Source of the DNA: Anaerolineales bacterium
GTDB lineage: Bacteria; Chloroflexota; Anaerolineae; Anaerolineales; Villigracilaceae
Assembly (NCBI GenBank): GCA_030583925.1
Contig: CP129482.1
Coordinates: forward strand, 1,426,001-1,490,000
DNA length: 64,000 nt
Direction of reading: 5' to 3'
Part shown: in pieces, positions 53,401 through 61,950 of the stretch
How the letters are laid out: each line of letters begins with the position of its first letter
Position numbering within the stretch: position 1 is the first letter of the stretch
Made by a program: the position numbers and the translations under genes
The notes under the pieces: model-generated
Told to the model about the DNA's origin: nothing
Databases searched by the model: none
The model's input: only the letters and a program-made list of their open reading frames with translations

Positions 53401-53564
53401 GTTTCGATGTTGGGGGTGAGCGTAATTGTGGAGAAGGAAATTTGCAAACCAGAGGACGACGATAGTCGAGCCGCGCCGACGGCTCGCGGCGAAGGGATGA
53501 GCGCTAGCGCTGCCAACAGAACGATTCGAGATACCGACCGAACAATCCGCGAAATCGTATTCAT
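50490..53564 (-). CDS. Secreted parallel beta-helix protein with shared C-terminal module
   Basis: 1024 aa. Signal peptide (to about residue 30); fibronectin-like start; parallel beta-helix (about 135-560) with LYVDANASPGGDGSAGAPYQ, TIQEAVNRAGPGTQVLVADG and many Asn-rich turns, as in right-handed polysaccharide lyases; a Thr/Pro linker (about 655-715); one Ig-like repeat (SENVTGVDTF...DDDSIRDSIGQPLGG); and a DNRLRE-like beta module (ILGDDPRDRQYVSILQFS ... TTHGDIAVDIRKG). The last two modules also end the neighbouring 53703 gene. Likely binds or cuts extracellular polysaccharide. Confidence 0.8.
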   Translation of the reverse strand: MNTISRIVRSVSRIVLLAALALIPSPRAVGAARLSSSSGLQISFSTITLTPNIETAGVVVSGFNLPKTAQLLYQRAGEATWRTGHPLVRMDDGRLAGSLFGLAPATPYQVRVVDGSLEIAGSFTTQPEELPFVPLATLYVDANASPGGDGSAGAPYQTIQEAVNRAGPGTQVLVADGVYNESVSFPNSGADNNWIQVKASGNGAILDGSSTLSGGAWQPVEGKNAIWFTQIGGAIGYLARDGKRFYQYEGMNGLNNSAGHNNVTIREGWFFEPSTLRLYIRTQDDPNTHTWQVPRLNHAFDVNARDWIWIEGFEVRYYGTRTDGCGVCALNSSHVVIRRNRIHNMQLGIFIQWNGTDSQGNDTRVEFNEVQDMTAANWEWNAVKGGFMEGTAIIVRGRAGAIVRGNEVHHVFNGIYTGTSGAAGENPAIAFDADIYNNRIYNIGDDALEPEGAGVNHRFRNNAIDSAFSGISLAPITYGPTWVIRNTISNFTSKAVKWDRNSDGFVFFYHNTAWTNSPNANGMDLISPVKNTVLRNNIFRVNGFSFTEKPTGSSNNDWNFDNWNNTRTSSNPHFKWENTNYNRIRDLCRATNLECNGYDSEPGLVNPGGGNFSLLASSPNVDRGARIPGVNDSFSGSAPDVGAFEFGSIPTPTQFAPTSPPTQSPAPTDTLTPFPQTQIPTPTPSLTAFPTTGLPPTQITPSLTPFPVDSPPTVLSVSRMDASPTSSAVVRFRVLFSENVTGVDTFAPIIDFALNASGVTGASIAGISVETGASYIVQVNTGSGNGTIQLYVVDDDSIRDSIGQPLGGAGTGNGNFLNGEAYTINKPTPVALTAMFKSVGSNDGWIVESQKSSETGGTRNSSEATFILGDDPRDRQYVSILQFSTSSLPDNAVVTKVTLMIRSQSYTGTNPFTTHGDIAVDIRKGYFGSSGVLGVNSLDRGDFSAPASMNNAGVIANNPVTDWYWTILNPAASQFINLAGVTEFRLRFQLPDNGDRNNDFIRFYSGNYYSSASHPLLQVEYYVP

Positions 53565-53702
53565 AGCATCCTGATTCGCAGGGCAGGGGGAAGCCTGAAG
53601 AAGGCAAACCTATCAGCCCCTGCTCTTGCTATCTTCATTATAGAGCAAAATCAGACGCTGCGAATCACAGATTTGACGTGAAGAATGTTATCGTTCGAGC
53701 AA

Positions 53703-56648
53703 TTATCTTGGGATGTAATATTTGATCACCAGCCGCGGCCGCTCATGGATCGACTCGTAATCGCCGCTGAAGAACGTCAGGAAATCGTCTACCAAGTTGT
53801 TGTTATCGTCGAGTTGGAATTCCAAGCGGAATTGGGTGATGCCCGTCAGATTGATGTAAGGGTTGGCGGAACTGTTCAGCGTTGACCAATACCAGCCAGA
53901 GGCGGGGCTGTTTGATATGAAGCCTACCGAATTCAGGCTGGCGGGGTTTTGGAAATCTGAATTTTGAAGAGCCTCGATGCCCCACGGACCGAAACTTCCA
54001 AACACGCCATAGCGAACATCAATCGAAATATTTCCGTGTGTGGTGAACGGATTCGTTCCGATCGCGCCTTGATTCTTGAGCATCAGTGTCGCTTCGGTGA
54101 TGACCGCGTTATCCGGTAAGTAGTAAGTGGGGAAGTGCAGGATTACGCGGTATTGCCGATTTTGCGCATCGTCTCCCAGCCTGAGGATAGCACTGTTGGA
54201 ATTTCTCGATCCGCCCTGATCGCTGCCCTCGCTTGATTCGAGTACCCAGCCATCGTTGGCGCCGTTCGAGGTGAACGACGTTGTGATGATGGTCACTGGC
54301 TTGGTGTTCAGGATATATTCCTCGCCGCTGAAGTTGCCATTCCCGATGCCGACTCCGCCTAGTGGAAGATTTGTCGAGTCCACGATGCTGTCATTGTCCA
54401 AAAGGTCGAGGCGGATGGTTCCCTGTCCCGCGCCGGTGTTGGCTGTCACTGTATAGGAAGTTTCAGCGCCGGTGACGCTTGTAATGCCCGCGCCGGAGAT
54501 ATTGCCTGTGATAGCAAGCGAGAAATCGCTCGCATCCACGCCGGTGACCGCTTTTGAAAACGTGACGGTAAAACGAATTGTCGCGCCGGTTGCGGGGTTG
54601 GGATCGGCGCGCAGGATCGAGATCACTGTTGCCGCGCTTCGATTGACGGCGTACTCTTCGCCGGTTGTGAAGTTCCCGTTGCCGATTCCGCTTCCGCCTA
54701 GCGGCGTGTTCACTTGATCTACGATGCTGTCGTTATCGAGCAGGTCGAGGCGGAGCGTGCCGTCGCCTGTGCCGGTGTTGACGGTGACAATGTACGAAGC
54801 AGCGCTTCCGCTGACCTCGGTTAGAACTGCGCCGGTAATTGAGCCGGTGGTCGCCACCGCGAAGTCACTGCTATCCACGCCGGTGACCGGTTCTGAGAAG
54901 TTGACGGTAAAGCGGACTTGATTCGACGCTGTGGGATTTGAGTCAGCGCGGGTGATGCTGGTAACTCCCGGCGTGCCTTTGTCAATGTTGTACGCGATGC
55001 CCGTAGTGAAATTTCCATTGCCTGGACCAGCTCCCCCCAGCGGATTGAACGCCGCGTCCGGAATGGTGTCGTTGTCAATGATGTCGAGGCGCAGGGTTCC
55101 ATCCCCTGTGCCGCTGTTGACGGTCACGGTGTATTCATTGCCGCTTCCGGTTACGGTTTCAATGAATGCGCCGGAGATTCCACCGCTGAGTACAAGCATG
55201 AAATCGTCAGCCGCGACGCCGGTTACCGGTTCGGAGAAAACGACTCGGAAGGATATGCTAGCGGGTGATGGGAACGGACAAGCGGTTCCGCACGACGGTT
55301 CGGACGTGACGACTGACGGCGGCGTTAAATCTTGCGCGGTTTGCACTTCATACGTGAAGATGTCTGCGGCTCCGTTGGTGTCGCCTGCGACCAGATTCGA
55401 TGCGCCAGACCAGAAGGCAACGATGCTTCCGTCAGCCGAGAGCGAAGAGCCGAAGGATGAATCGTTCCCGGATTTTGCTAAGGTGGATGCGCTGGTTTGC
55501 AGATCGCGCACCCAAATATTCATGATCCCGTTGTTTTCGCCTTTATCGTAAAAGGAGAATGCCACATAGCGCCCGTTGCTGGATATGGCTGGTTGGTCGA
55601 GCAAGCCAGCGGTCATGATGCTTCCGTCTGAATGGACTGAGACGAGCGTGGTTTGTCCGGTTTGGCGGTCGTGCAAGTAGACTAAATCCTTGCCTGAAAA
55701 ATCTCCGGTACCCGGCGCAAAATTACTTGACTTGGATAAGAACACAACGTAGCGTCCGTCGCCTGAGATGGCTGGATTGCGACTGGCGCCGTCTGCTTGT
55801 TCTCCACTTGAATTGACGGACACACGCGTCGTTGTGCCGGTCGCGCGGTCGCGCACGAACAGGTCGGCAACATTGTTCGTGTCGCCGCTCGCCAAGTTGC
55901 TGGCATTGGAAGCGAACGCGATAAACTGTCCGTTAGTAGAAATGGCTGGGGAAAATGAAGAACTGTTCGCCTGAGACCCATCGCTGGCGACCGAAATGCG
56001 TTCGGTGACCCCGGTTTGGGTGTCGTGGAGAAAGACATCGGTCGCGCCGTTGGTGTCGTTCGCGACCAGATTCGTCGCGTCCGAGTTGAAGACAACGTAG
56101 CGTCCGTCGCTGGATATGGCGAGCGGGAAATCCGAGAAGTCGTTTGCCTGTTCGCCGCTCGAACTGACCGAGACGCGGGTGGTGACGCCGGTTTGGCGGT
56201 CCCGCAGGAAAACGTCTGTTACGCCGTTGGTGTCGTTGAGGACGAGATTGCTCGCGTCTGACACGAAGGCGACGTAGCGTCCGTCGCTGGAGATCGCCGC
56301 GCCCCCCGAACCGTCATTGGCTTGCGTGCCGCTCGAATCCAACGAGACGCGTGTGATTTCGCCGGTCTGCCGGTCTTTCACGAAGATATCGGCGCTGACG
56401 TTCGTATCGTTGGGGACGAGATTGCTCGCGTCAGACTCAAAAGCGACGAACCGACCGTCGCCGGAAATGGATGGGCGTTTGGATGCGTTGTTTGCTTCTG
56501 CGCCGACTGAATCGACGGACACTCTGGTTACATCCCCCGTCGCCGCACGGACCGAACCGACAGCCCCGCCGACCGAACCGCTCAATAGAACCGTTGCGGT
56601 CAATACCGCAAAGAACTTTCGCGCGATACTCAAAATTTGTTTTTTCAT
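53703..56648 (-). CDS. Secreted PD40-type propeller with Ig-like repeats and DNRLRE-like module
   Basis: 981 aa. Signal peptide (to about residue 33), then seven blades of about 57 aa of TolB/PD40 type (SISGDGRFVAFESDASNLV, DIFVKDRQTGEITRVS), forming a beta-propeller to about residue 430. Next come three Ig-like repeats (each with FSEPVTGVDxSDF and GDGTLRLDLLDNDSI), and the C-terminal module shared with the 50490 gene (LRLGDDAQNRQYRVIL ... TTHGNISIDVRYG). Likely surface or extracellular binding protein; no catalytic motif seen. ATG 56648 begins the signal peptide. Confidence 0.8.
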   Translation of the reverse strand: MKKQILSIARKFFAVLTATVLLSGSVGGAVGSVRAATGDVTRVSVDSVGAEANNASKRPSISGDGRFVAFESDASNLVPNDTNVSADIFVKDRQTGEITRVSLDSSGTQANDGSGGAAISSDGRYVAFVSDASNLVLNDTNGVTDVFLRDRQTGVTTRVSVSSSGEQANDFSDFPLAISSDGRYVVFNSDATNLVANDTNGATDVFLHDTQTGVTERISVASDGSQANSSSFSPAISTNGQFIAFASNASNLASGDTNNVADLFVRDRATGTTTRVSVNSSGEQADGASRNPAISGDGRYVVFLSKSSNFAPGTGDFSGKDLVYLHDRQTGQTTLVSVHSDGSIMTAGLLDQPAISSNGRYVAFSFYDKGENNGIMNIWVRDLQTSASTLAKSGNDSSFGSSLSADGSIVAFWSGASNLVAGDTNGAADIFTYEVQTAQDLTPPSVVTSEPSCGTACPFPSPASISFRVVFSEPVTGVAADDFMLVLSGGISGAFIETVTGSGNEYTVTVNSGTGDGTLRLDIIDNDTIPDAAFNPLGGAGPGNGNFTTGIAYNIDKGTPGVTSITRADSNPTASNQVRFTVNFSEPVTGVDSSDFAVATTGSITGAVLTEVSGSAASYIVTVNTGTGDGTLRLDLLDNDSIVDQVNTPLGGSGIGNGNFTTGEEYAVNRSAATVISILRADPNPATGATIRFTVTFSKAVTGVDASDFSLAITGNISGAGITSVTGAETSYTVTANTGAGQGTIRLDLLDNDSIVDSTNLPLGGVGIGNGNFSGEEYILNTKPVTIITTSFTSNGANDGWVLESSEGSDQGGSRNSNSAILRLGDDAQNRQYRVILHFPTYYLPDNAVITEATLMLKNQGAIGTNPFTTHGNISIDVRYGVFGSFGPWGIEALQNSDFQNPASLNSVGFISNSPASGWYWSTLNSSANPYINLTGITQFRLEFQLDDNNNLVDDFLTFFSGDYESIHERPRLVIKYYIPR

Positions 56649-56957
56649 TCTCACTCTTTTCTAGCGCGGTTCCCCTTCGCGCCCGCGCCATATTCGACCG
56701 CAGACCGCATTTCAAGTATATGCAGATTCTCGGGCGGAACCGTAATTAATTCAATGCAGTTTTCATTTAAGAAAGGGTTTTGAAACTCGTTTTTCTTAAC
56801 CACAGACCGCGAAACGCCCGGATCAATCGGATTTCAAACGATTTTGGCTAACTTTTTATCAAAATTCAACGCTCATCCGTGTTTATCTGCCGTGAATTTT
56901 GATTTTCAAATCTCATCTTCCCATTTCATCCTTCCTCCTTCATAATTCACTATTCCG
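56649..56957. other. Gene-poor divergent region with short-word repeats
   Basis: 309 nt upstream of two divergent genes. Contains arms atcaaaattca (56858-56868) / tgaattttgat (56893-56903) enclosing words of the 'catccgtgtttatctg' family, and at 56926-56950 pyrimidine words catttcatccttcctccttc like those inside the metalloenzyme gene (62137-62235). No convincing gene. Confidence 0.5.
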
Positions 56958-58115
56958 ATGATCTACCTCCTCATTGAATTCCTCGACGAACTGGTCTTCG
57001 GCGTGGGCGAGGTCGCGTGGCCTCTCCTGCGCGACGACCTGCGCCTCACCTACACCCAGATCGGCTTGCTCCTCAGCCTGCCGGGCATCGTCGCCGCGTT
57101 CATCGAACCGTTCATCGGCATCCTCGGCGATGTTTGGCGTCGCCGCGTCCTCATCCTCCTCGGCGGCGCCCTCTTCGCCGTATCCCTCTTCATGACTTCC
57201 GCCAGCACGTCCTTCATCTTTCTTCTTTCCTCTTTCATCTTGTTCAATCCCTCCTCCGGAGCGTTCGTCAACCTCTCACAAGCCAACCTCATGGACTCGG
57301 ACACGAATCGCCACGAACAAAACATGGCGCGCTGGACGTTCGCCGGTTCACTCGGAGTTTTGACCGGACCGATTCTTCTCGGACTCTTCGTCTACCTCGG
57401 TTTGGGATGGCGGGCGACGTACGCCCTCCTCGCTTCTTTCTCGACTTTATGCCTGCTCGCGGCTTGGCGGCTTTTACCGCCCGACAAAGATTCCTCACCC
57501 TCGTTCCCCTCCATGAAAATCGTCTTCGACGGATTCCGCCTCGCGTTCTCCGCCCTCAAACGAAAGGAAGTCTGGCGCTGGCTCCTGCTCCTCGAATTTG
57601 CCGACTTGATGCTCGACGTGCTGTTCAGTTTCCTCGCCCTCTACTTCGTAGACGTGGGCAAAGCCACCCAAACCCAAGCGGGAATCGCCGTCACTGTTTG
57701 GCTCGCCATGGGACTCATCACCGACTTTCTGTTCATCCCGTTTGTTGACCGTCAGAAAGACACCATGCAATATTTGCGTCGAACCGCCCTCGCGGAATTA
57801 TTTGCCTTTGCTGGTTTTCTACTCATCCCCGGCTTTGTCCCCAAATTGATCTTCGTCATCTTCGTCAATCTTCTCAACACGGGCTGGTATTCCATTTTGC
57901 AGGGACGGTTATACTCCAGCCTGCCCGGTCAATCTGCGAGCGTCATGGCGATCGGCGCGGTGACGGATCCGCTAGCCAAACTTCTCCCGCTCGCCCTCGG
58001 CTTCCTCGCCGACCAATTCGGTCTCGGCGTTGCCATGTGGCTGTTGATTCTAGGACCAATCGCATTGCTCGTCGGCTTGCCGCGTGAGAAGATGACAGCA
58101 ACATCCGAATCATAA
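56958..58115 (+). CDS. MFS transporter
   Basis: 385 aa, about twelve hydrophobic segments. LRLTYTQIGLLLSLPGIVAAFIEP, with the A-motif region GILGDVWRRRVLILLGG. The first half contains FIFLLSSFILFN, coded by ctt/tttc words similar to neighbouring repeats. Substrate unknown. Its last 187 nt overlap the convergent membrane protein gene; the MFS end (a normal final helix) looks like the original boundary. Confidence 0.82.
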   Translation: MIYLLIEFLDELVFGVGEVAWPLLRDDLRLTYTQIGLLLSLPGIVAAFIEPFIGILGDVWRRRVLILLGGALFAVSLFMTSASTSFIFLLSSFILFNPSSGAFVNLSQANLMDSDTNRHEQNMARWTFAGSLGVLTGPILLGLFVYLGLGWRATYALLASFSTLCLLAAWRLLPPDKDSSPSFPSMKIVFDGFRLAFSALKRKEVWRWLLLLEFADLMLDVLFSFLALYFVDVGKATQTQAGIAVTVWLAMGLITDFLFIPFVDRQKDTMQYLRRTALAELFAFAGFLLIPGFVPKLIFVIFVNLLNTGWYSILQGRLYSSLPGQSASVMAIGAVTDPLAKLLPLALGFLADQFGLGVAMWLLILGPIALLVGLPREKMTATSES

Positions 58116-59602
58116 ACAACGACAAACTCCTCCGACCCGCGCAGTGATGCTTCAAGTACCGAGATTTGCGGCGCAACTCCGCCCTCGGCGTTTGGTCGCA
58201 CGCGGCGGATGTAAACGTAATCAAAATCCCAATCTGATAAACAACTGATTTCTTGATTCAAACACGATTGCGCTTCCGCGTACTCTCGCAGGCTTTCGCG
58301 CAATGGAAAATTCGGCGTCCACTCGTGACCCTGAACCGTGACGAGACTCGTCCGCTCGGTGAGCGCGGGGAACCACTCCGAAAGCGGATCGCTCAACGCG
58401 GCGTCGTCAGTCAATACGAGGAAGCGGCTGTCGGCTGGCGTGTTTTGTTGAATCCAAGTCAGCGTTTGTCTTTCAGCGGGAAGGATTCGATATTGATTCC
58501 CAAGTTGCATCGAGAAGATTAATCCCGAAAGAAATAGATAGGCAGTCACGCCGAGCAGAACGCGGCGCGCAAACGTTGACTCGAACACGTCGCTGGCTGA
58601 GGCAGGGAGGACGATTCCCTTGAGGGTCGATTCAAGTCCCCGCACGGCGAGCAGAAGTAAGGGAGTCAAAGAAGCGAACGGCGCCGCACGTGGGTCGCTT
58701 AAAAAACTGAGTCCGATCCACGCTGGCAGAAAAAAGTCGCGGCGGCGGAAATCCGAAATTAAACCGATCAGCCCCAACATCGCGACGACATCGAGGATGA
58801 CTTCGCCGCTCAAATTAAATTGGAAGAGATAAAGTAGCGACGATGCGAAATCACGCGGATGCGCGCCGAGCGCGGCTTGGAACGGCGCAAGTCCGTGGCG
58901 GGCGATGACCGTGAGCCACCACGGGGATGTGAGCGTGACGATCAGCGCGGCGACGGCGCTGGCATGAAAAAAACTTTTTCGCCCGCGCAGAAAAAATAAC
59001 GCGAGGATGAAAACGCTGAACGCAGTTTGCAACGCGATCTCGGGATGCGAGAGCGTGAGCGCCGCCGCGCAGATCGAAGCAGGGAGGAGGTTGCGCGTGT
59101 CTTTTGTCGTGAAGAGGCGATATGCGAACGCGAGCGTCAGAAATGAAAAGACTAGCGCGGGCGCGCGTGTGACGCCTCCGCCCATCACTGCCCAGTCGAA
59201 ACTTTTTGGTATCAACGCGTAGAACAACGCGGCGATGGACGCGTGAAGCGAATCGCTGACAAATTGGCGCGCCAGAAAATAAAAAGCGAGAATGGCAACA
59301 GTTGAAATAATCGCGGGGAGATAAGTGAAAATTGAAATAAGAGAGTTTTTCAAAACGCTTTGCAACAATCCTGCGAGATAAAATCCAAGCGGCGGGTATG
59401 CAAATGGAATGTTCGAATTGTTGTAGGTTGTTGTTTCTGGCAATACAAAATGATTCGCTTGCAAGTCGCGCGTCATTTGCAAAAACAACCCGCCGTCGTT
59501 GACGGGTCCGCTTGCGGCGATCGGCGCGGCGAGTCGCACGATCAATCCGAACAAGAGCGCAGTGAACAAAACGAGTCGTGCAAATCCGTCTTTGTTTTGC
59601 AT
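57929..59602 (-). CDS. Membrane GT-C glycosyltransferase-like protein with overrun C terminus
   Basis: 557 aa, about eleven hydrophobic segments in the first 390 residues and a soluble extracytoplasmic domain. Early motifs GPVNDGGLFLQMTRDLQ and FAYPPLGFYLAG fit PMT/ArnT-type proteins that use lipid-linked sugars. The recognisable protein ends near VVYDSDVAVIFSR; the last 55 or so residues, Arg/Ser/Pro-rich, lie antisense within the MFS gene, as if the original stop was lost. Substrate unknown. Confidence 0.72.
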   Translation of the reverse strand: MQNKDGFARLVLFTALLFGLIVRLAAPIAASGPVNDGGLFLQMTRDLQANHFVLPETTTYNNSNIPFAYPPLGFYLAGLLQSVLKNSLISIFTYLPAIISTVAILAFYFLARQFVSDSLHASIAALFYALIPKSFDWAVMGGGVTRAPALVFSFLTLAFAYRLFTTKDTRNLLPASICAAALTLSHPEIALQTAFSVFILALFFLRGRKSFFHASAVAALIVTLTSPWWLTVIARHGLAPFQAALGAHPRDFASSLLYLFQFNLSGEVILDVVAMLGLIGLISDFRRRDFFLPAWIGLSFLSDPRAAPFASLTPLLLLAVRGLESTLKGIVLPASASDVFESTFARRVLLGVTAYLFLSGLIFSMQLGNQYRILPAERQTLTWIQQNTPADSRFLVLTDDAALSDPLSEWFPALTERTSLVTVQGHEWTPNFPLRESLREYAEAQSCLNQEISCLSDWDFDYVYIRRVRPNAEGGVAPQISVLEASLRGSEEFVVVYDSDVAVIFSRGKPTSNAIGPRINSHMATPRPNWSARKPRASGRSLASGSVTAPIAMTLAD

Positions 59603-59737
59603 GGATGTATTTTACTTGTTCCCGCAAATAGTTCTTGCAGCAGTTGTACTGCGGCAAGGCAGGCGGCAGTGCAACTGTCACCTAATCTTTTTTTTTCAAG
59701 CGCTGATTTTACTTGTTCCTGTGGTAAAACTTCTCTC

Positions 59738-61003
59738 GTGTACAGCCTTTATCTTCACATCCCATTCTGCGCGCATCGCTGTGCGTATTGCGATTTCAAC
59801 ACCTACGCGGGACAAGAGTCGTTGATTCCCGCGTACGCGGACGCGCTGTGCAACGAGATCGAATTTGTCGGTTCACGCGCTGAGCGGAGCGATAGCGGAG
59901 ACGAAGCGAAGGTTCATACAATCTTCTTCGGAGGCGGGACGCCCTCGCTTCTTTCCCCAAGTCAATTTGACTCCATCCTCGGAAGCATTCGCGCCAACTT
60001 CACCTTGACCGACGATGTGGAGATTACCATCGAGGCGAATCCTGGCACGGTGACATTTTCTGATTTGGCGCAATTGCGCGCTTTGGGAATCAACCGCATC
60101 AGCTACGGAGTCCAATCTGCCAACATGGAAGAACTCCGCATGTTGGAGCGGACTCACTCATTCTTCGACGTTCTCGAAGCCGTGACCTCCGCGCGCAAAG
60201 CGGGATTCGACAACTTAAATCTCGACCTGATCTACGGCCTGCCCGAACAGTCTCTGCAAACGTGGCAGACCACCGTCAAGCGGATTCTCGATCTGCATCC
60301 CGAACACATCTCCGCCTACGCGTTGACTCTCGAACACGGCACGCCGTTTGGACGCTGGGCAAAGAAGGGACTGCTCCCTCTACCGGATCCCGATCTCGCC
60401 GCCGAGATGTACGAATGGGCGAGCGAAACTCTCGAAGCGAATGGGTATGTTCAATATGAGATTTCAAATTGGGCGAAGGACGTCAAAGGTCAAAAGTCTC
60501 AAGTCGAAATCCAACCTTCGACCTTTGACCTTCGACCTTCAACCCCCACTTTCGCCTGCCGCCACAACCTCCAATACTGGCGCTCGCTTCCCTATCTCGC
60601 CTTCGGCGCTGGCGCGCACGGATACGCTAACGGCTATCGCTACTCCAACGTCCTCCGCATCAAAACCTACATCGAGCGCTTGATCACTGATCACCGATCG
60701 CTGAACACTGCTTTTCCCCTCACCCCCGCCATCGTCAACCACCACAAACAAACCCTCCAAGATGACATGTCCGAATTTATGATCAACGGTCTGCGCCTCA
60801 CGCGCGAGGGAATTTCCGTTGATGAGTTTGAACAACGTTTTGAAAAAAAATTGCAGGATGTATTTGGAAAAGAAATTGACGAACTGTTGAAATTGGGTTT
60901 GTTAGAATCCAAGACCTCCGAGTTTTCCAAAAACTCGGAGGTCTTAAGGCTCACCCCTCGCGCCCGCCTGCTCGGCAATCAGGTGTTTATGCGGTTTGTG
61001 TGA
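59738..61003 (+). CDS. hemW: HemW-type radical SAM heme chaperone
   Basis: 421 aa. Radical SAM cluster motif HIPFCAHRCAYCDF (C11, C15, C18), then FFGGGTPSLL, EITIEANPGT and GVQSANMEEL. The CxxxCxxCDF form, without a fourth nearby Cys, is that of HemW rather than HemN. GTG 59738 is 7 nt after TAAAAC; the frame is open to 59360 but that part has no recognisable protein. Four stretches are probably repeat-derived inserts: residues about 46-58, 249-270, 315-324 and 392-403. All keep frame and fall in loops between family blocks. Confidence 0.9.
   Translation: MYSLYLHIPFCAHRCAYCDFNTYAGQESLIPAYADALCNEIEFVGSRAERSDSGDEAKVHTIFFGGGTPSLLSPSQFDSILGSIRANFTLTDDVEITIEANPGTVTFSDLAQLRALGINRISYGVQSANMEELRMLERTHSFFDVLEAVTSARKAGFDNLNLDLIYGLPEQSLQTWQTTVKRILDLHPEHISAYALTLEHGTPFGRWAKKGLLPLPDPDLAAEMYEWASETLEANGYVQYEISNWAKDVKGQKSQVEIQPSTFDLRPSTPTFACRHNLQYWRSLPYLAFGAGAHGYANGYRYSNVLRIKTYIERLITDHRSLNTAFPLTPAIVNHHKQTLQDDMSEFMINGLRLTREGISVDEFEQRFEKKLQDVFGKEIDELLKLGLLESKTSEFSKNSEVLRLTPRARLLGNQVFMRFV
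60482..60547. repeat. In-frame inverted word repeat inside hemW
   Basis: gtcaaaggtcaaaagtctca (60482-60501) is the inverted relative of ttcgacctttgaccttcgac (60517-60536). Built from the word gacctt(c/t). Codes a Lys/Gln/Ser-rich loop not found in typical HemW. Confidence 0.8.
60911..60945. repeat. Terminator-like palindrome inside the hemW coding region
   Basis: Arms aagacctccgagtttt and aaaactcggaggtctt around cca, coding SKTSEFSKNSEVL near the C terminus. Relatives are the pdh terminator (47853-47882) and the hairpin at 48857-48895. Confidence 0.8.
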
Positions 61004-61022
61004 CTAGTGCATTGTTATACAA

Positions 61023-61850
61023 TCAATGATTAGCCAGATTTTTACTAAGCCAATCAGGAATAGAATGCCTAGCGTTCTTGCTTGAAAAACCTGCAACTCT
61101 ATGCCTCAGAATATAGTCATTATTATCTTCCAAGTTTATCTTGGATGTTAAAAGTATGGCAGAGATTGAGCTACTGTTTCTCAACGCCCTGAATATTTCT
61201 TGTTCTAGTCTTGCCCGCTCCGTTTGAAATTCGTCAAAGCGGGACCTATCTATTTCTATGAAAATCACGCCGGGAAACTCTTTGGAAAACTGTCTTCGCG
61301 CAGTCTGAGTGTTGTTGTAGATGCTCTTTACATAATCTAATTGATCCTCCATTGGTTCTTTGTGCTTGCATTCGATTTCAGCCTTCCCAACAGGGTGCGT
61401 TACCAAAATATCGGGCGTTTTATCTTTCCCTTCTTCAATAAACTCAACTTGGTGTCCTCGCGAAAGGAGCATGCCCGCTATTTGTATTTCATACCTTGCA
61501 GTTCGGTAGAGCGTAAAATCAGGTGACATTAATCTAGTTAATCTTGTTTGCAAACCTGGTACATTGTTTTTTCTGAGCGCATTGATTTTCATCGCAATCT
61601 CAGTGATTTCGAAAATCTCAGGCGTTATTCCCGAATTGCCCTCCTTAATAAATTGATTTATGTGTTGATAAGCCAAGTATGCGGTGTTTATCAAAGGATG
61701 AACATCTGTATTTGACGCACCTGAATCTATTATTCGCCAGCCATTGGCCATCCACGCAGCATCTAAACTTACATGAATCAATGTATTAATTTCGGAAATG
61801 ATCTCCTCGGTATTGTTGATAACAATTTGTCCTGATTGAAATGTGTTCAT
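61023..61850 (-). CDS. Orphan PD-(D/E)XK nuclease-like protein, A+T-rich
   Basis: 275 aa. A helical N-terminal half (EIISEINTLIHVSLDAAW ...) and a C-terminal half with restriction-endonuclease-like order: Glu121 in ARYEIQIAGMLL, Asp147 in KTPDILV, then Glu160-x-Lys162 in AEIECKHKE, followed by a strand with FIEIDRSRF. DNA or RNA cleavage is plausible. Base composition is visibly richer in A+T than all neighbours, suggesting recent transfer. ATG 61850 chosen, with TACAAT 10 nt upstream; the frame runs open to 61928. No methylase or partner gene adjoins. Confidence 0.65.
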   Translation of the reverse strand: MNTFQSGQIVINNTEEIISEINTLIHVSLDAAWMANGWRIIDSGASNTDVHPLINTAYLAYQHINQFIKEGNSGITPEIFEITEIAMKINALRKNNVPGLQTRLTRLMSPDFTLYRTARYEIQIAGMLLSRGHQVEFIEEGKDKTPDILVTHPVGKAEIECKHKEPMEDQLDYVKSIYNNTQTARRQFSKEFPGVIFIEIDRSRFDEFQTERARLEQEIFRALRNSSSISAILLTSKINLEDNNDYILRHRVAGFSSKNARHSIPDWLSKNLANH

Positions 61851-61950
61851 AATATTTCTGATTGTAAGGTTAGGTGCTATGTCGCTACCGCAGAACGCGC
61901 TAAATCGTTTCGGATGACATGCCGCCAAAGGTTAATTTGTCGCAACTAAA

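Noticed and set aside
57017..57748. Alternate plus-strand frame of 243 codons inside the MFS gene
   Set aside because: Pro/Arg/His-rich out-of-frame translation of a recognised MFS gene.
59360..59737. N-terminal extension of HemW
   Set aside because: The open frame overlaps the divergent membrane protein gene and lacks family similarity; HemW starts close to its radical SAM motif.
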